Shown piece after piece: positions 5,440-6,430 of a stretch of DNA of 6,430 nucleotides. How positions within the stretch are numbered: position 1 is the first letter of the stretch; every line of letters begins with the position of its first letter. A model generated the notes under the pieces. The model worked only from the letters and a program-made list of their open reading frames with translations, was not told the DNA's origin and did no database searches. Origin of the DNA: Flavobacteriaceae bacterium TMED81 (lineage in GTDB: Bacteria > Bacteroidota > Bacteroidia > Flavobacteriales > Flavobacteriaceae); contig NHEI02000015.1 in NCBI GenBank assembly GCA_002171575.2, forward strand, positions 50,526 through 56,955, written 5' to 3'. A program made the position numbers and the translations under genes.

Positions 5440-6430
5440 GATGATCTTGGTAGCTTTTCATTCGATCTCGAAGTCGTGCGGCTTCAACAAAATCAAGATC
5501 TTTTGCGGCAGTTTCCATGGCTTTTCGAGTCTCGCGAATGAGCTTCTGAATCTGATCTGCGGTCAGATATTCCATGTCTGGTTCTGCAGCGTGTTGAATA
5601 CCTTCTGCTTTTTGCGTATCATACCCAAAGACTTGGTCAACAGATTTATTTAGTGGAGTAGGTGTGATGCCGTGTTTTTCGTTAAATGCGAGTTGTTTTT
5701 CCCGACGATAGTTGGTCTCATCCATTGTTTTTTGCATGCTCTTGGTAATGGTATCCGCATACATAATGGCTTTTCCATTCAAATGTCTGGCTGCTCGCCC
5801 TACCGTTTGGGTGAGTGATCGTGCAGATCGCAAAAACCCTTCTTTATCTGCATTGATAATCGCAACTAATGAAACTTCTGGCAGGTCTAATCCCTCCCGA
5901 AGTAAGTTGACCCCAATAAGGACATCAAACAATCCGCGACGTAAGTCTTGCATGATTTCCACACGCTCCAACGTATCAATATCACTGTGGATATAACGAC
6001 ATCGAATCGAAATCCGCGATAGGTATTTGGTGAGTTCTTCCGCCATGCGCTTGGTCAGTGTTGTGACCAAAACCCGCTCATCTACCTCAGCACGAACTTG
6101 GATTTCCTCGACCAAATCATCGATTTGGTTTTGACTAGGCCTGACTTCAATAATCGGGTCAAGTAGCCCAGTTGGACGAATGATTTGTTCGACATACACA
6201 CCCTCTGTTTGCTCCAATTCATAGTCAGCAGGAGTTGCACTCACATAAATCACTTGATTTTGAAGGGTTTCAAACTCTTCGTACTTCAATGGGCGGTTGT
6301 CCATAGCCGCAGGGAGTCGAAAGCCGTATTCCACTAGATTTTCTTTTCGACTTCGGTCACCGCCATACATGGCATGCACCTGTGAAAGGGTCACATGACT
6401 TTCGTCAACGATCATCAAATAATCATCTGG
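5429..6430 (-). CDS. uvrB: UvrABC excinuclease subunit B, C-terminal half (partial)
   Basis: The visible 333 residues run off the right edge of the window and match the C-terminal half of UvrB, which is about 670 residues long. UvrB is the DNA-loading helicase-like subunit that verifies lesions in nucleotide excision repair, handed DNA by UvrA and recruiting UvrC. In the fragment, DESH at 9-12 is the Walker B/motif II element. MYGGDRSRKENLVEYGFRLP at 21-40 follows, with YVSATPADYE at 62-71 and RPTGLLDP at 85-92. GVNLLREGLDLPEVSLV at 173-189 is motif V and QTVGRAARH at 208-216 is motif VI with its conserved arginines. The C-terminal UVR motif (about 296-331, ending DFVEAARLRDRM plus a few residues) is the coiled-coil hairpin that binds UvrC. 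The reading frame is intact up to TGA at 5431-5429 and no key residue is missing in the part seen. The true start lies outside the window. Confidence 0.97.
   Translation of the reverse strand, partial: PDDYLMIVDESHVTLSQVHAMYGGDRSRKENLVEYGFRLPAAMDNRPLKYEEFETLQNQVIYVSATPADYELEQTEGVYVEQIIRPTGLLDPIIEVRPSQNQIDDLVEEIQVRAEVDERVLVTTLTKRMAEELTKYLSRISIRCRYIHSDIDTLERVEIMQDLRRGLFDVLIGVNLLREGLDLPEVSLVAIINADKEGFLRSARSLTQTVGRAARHLNGKAIMYADTITKSMQKTMDETNYRREKQLAFNEKHGITPTPLNKSVDQVFGYDTQKAEGIQHAAEPDMEYLTADQIQKLIRETRKAMETAAKDLDFVEAARLRDRMKSYQDHLKN

Overview
The window looks like ordinary chromosome from a member of the Bacteroidota. The evidence for this is: MnmA, LysA and UvrB sequences of the form I associate with that phylum; two upstream regions matching the Bacteroidota housekeeping promoter (-33 TTG/TTTG and -7 TAnnTTTG); no strong Shine-Dalgarno sequences; and a bactofilin-like gene. 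I cannot name the genus. No phage, IS element, CRISPR array, tRNA or rRNA is visible.

Layout. Bases 1-87 are the 3' end of a plus-strand gene, probably yidC (basic C-terminal tail). Then follow mnmA (115-1290, +; tRNA 2-thiouridylase) and lysA (1291-2511, -; diaminopimelate decarboxylase), which converge with stop codons touching and no spacer. lysA and sucC (2678-3889, +; succinyl-CoA synthetase beta subunit) diverge from a 166-bp AT-rich region that carries a good promoter for each and a 16-bp palindrome between them. An Hsp20-family small heat-shock gene (3977-4402, +) follows sucC and ends in a strong bidirectional terminator.

The minus-strand segment 4431-5350 is the unusual part. A bactofilin-like gene (5021 to 4431) is read in one frame throughout but contains an in-frame TAA after codon 32. 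Just upstream, a small unrecognised reading frame (5350 to 5110) makes sense only if one or two frameshifts are allowed. Between them lies a perfect 10-bp-arm inverted repeat in the expected bactofilin promoter region. The window ends inside uvrB (5429-6430, -; C-terminal half, intact).

The intact genes are unrelated housekeeping functions (tRNA modification, lysine/peptidoglycan precursor synthesis, TCA cycle, proteostasis, nucleotide excision repair). They do not form one pathway or an evident operon. I see no novel multi-gene system. The points most worth checking are the damaged bactofilin and its damaged neighbour, and the shared regulatory region between lysA and sucC.
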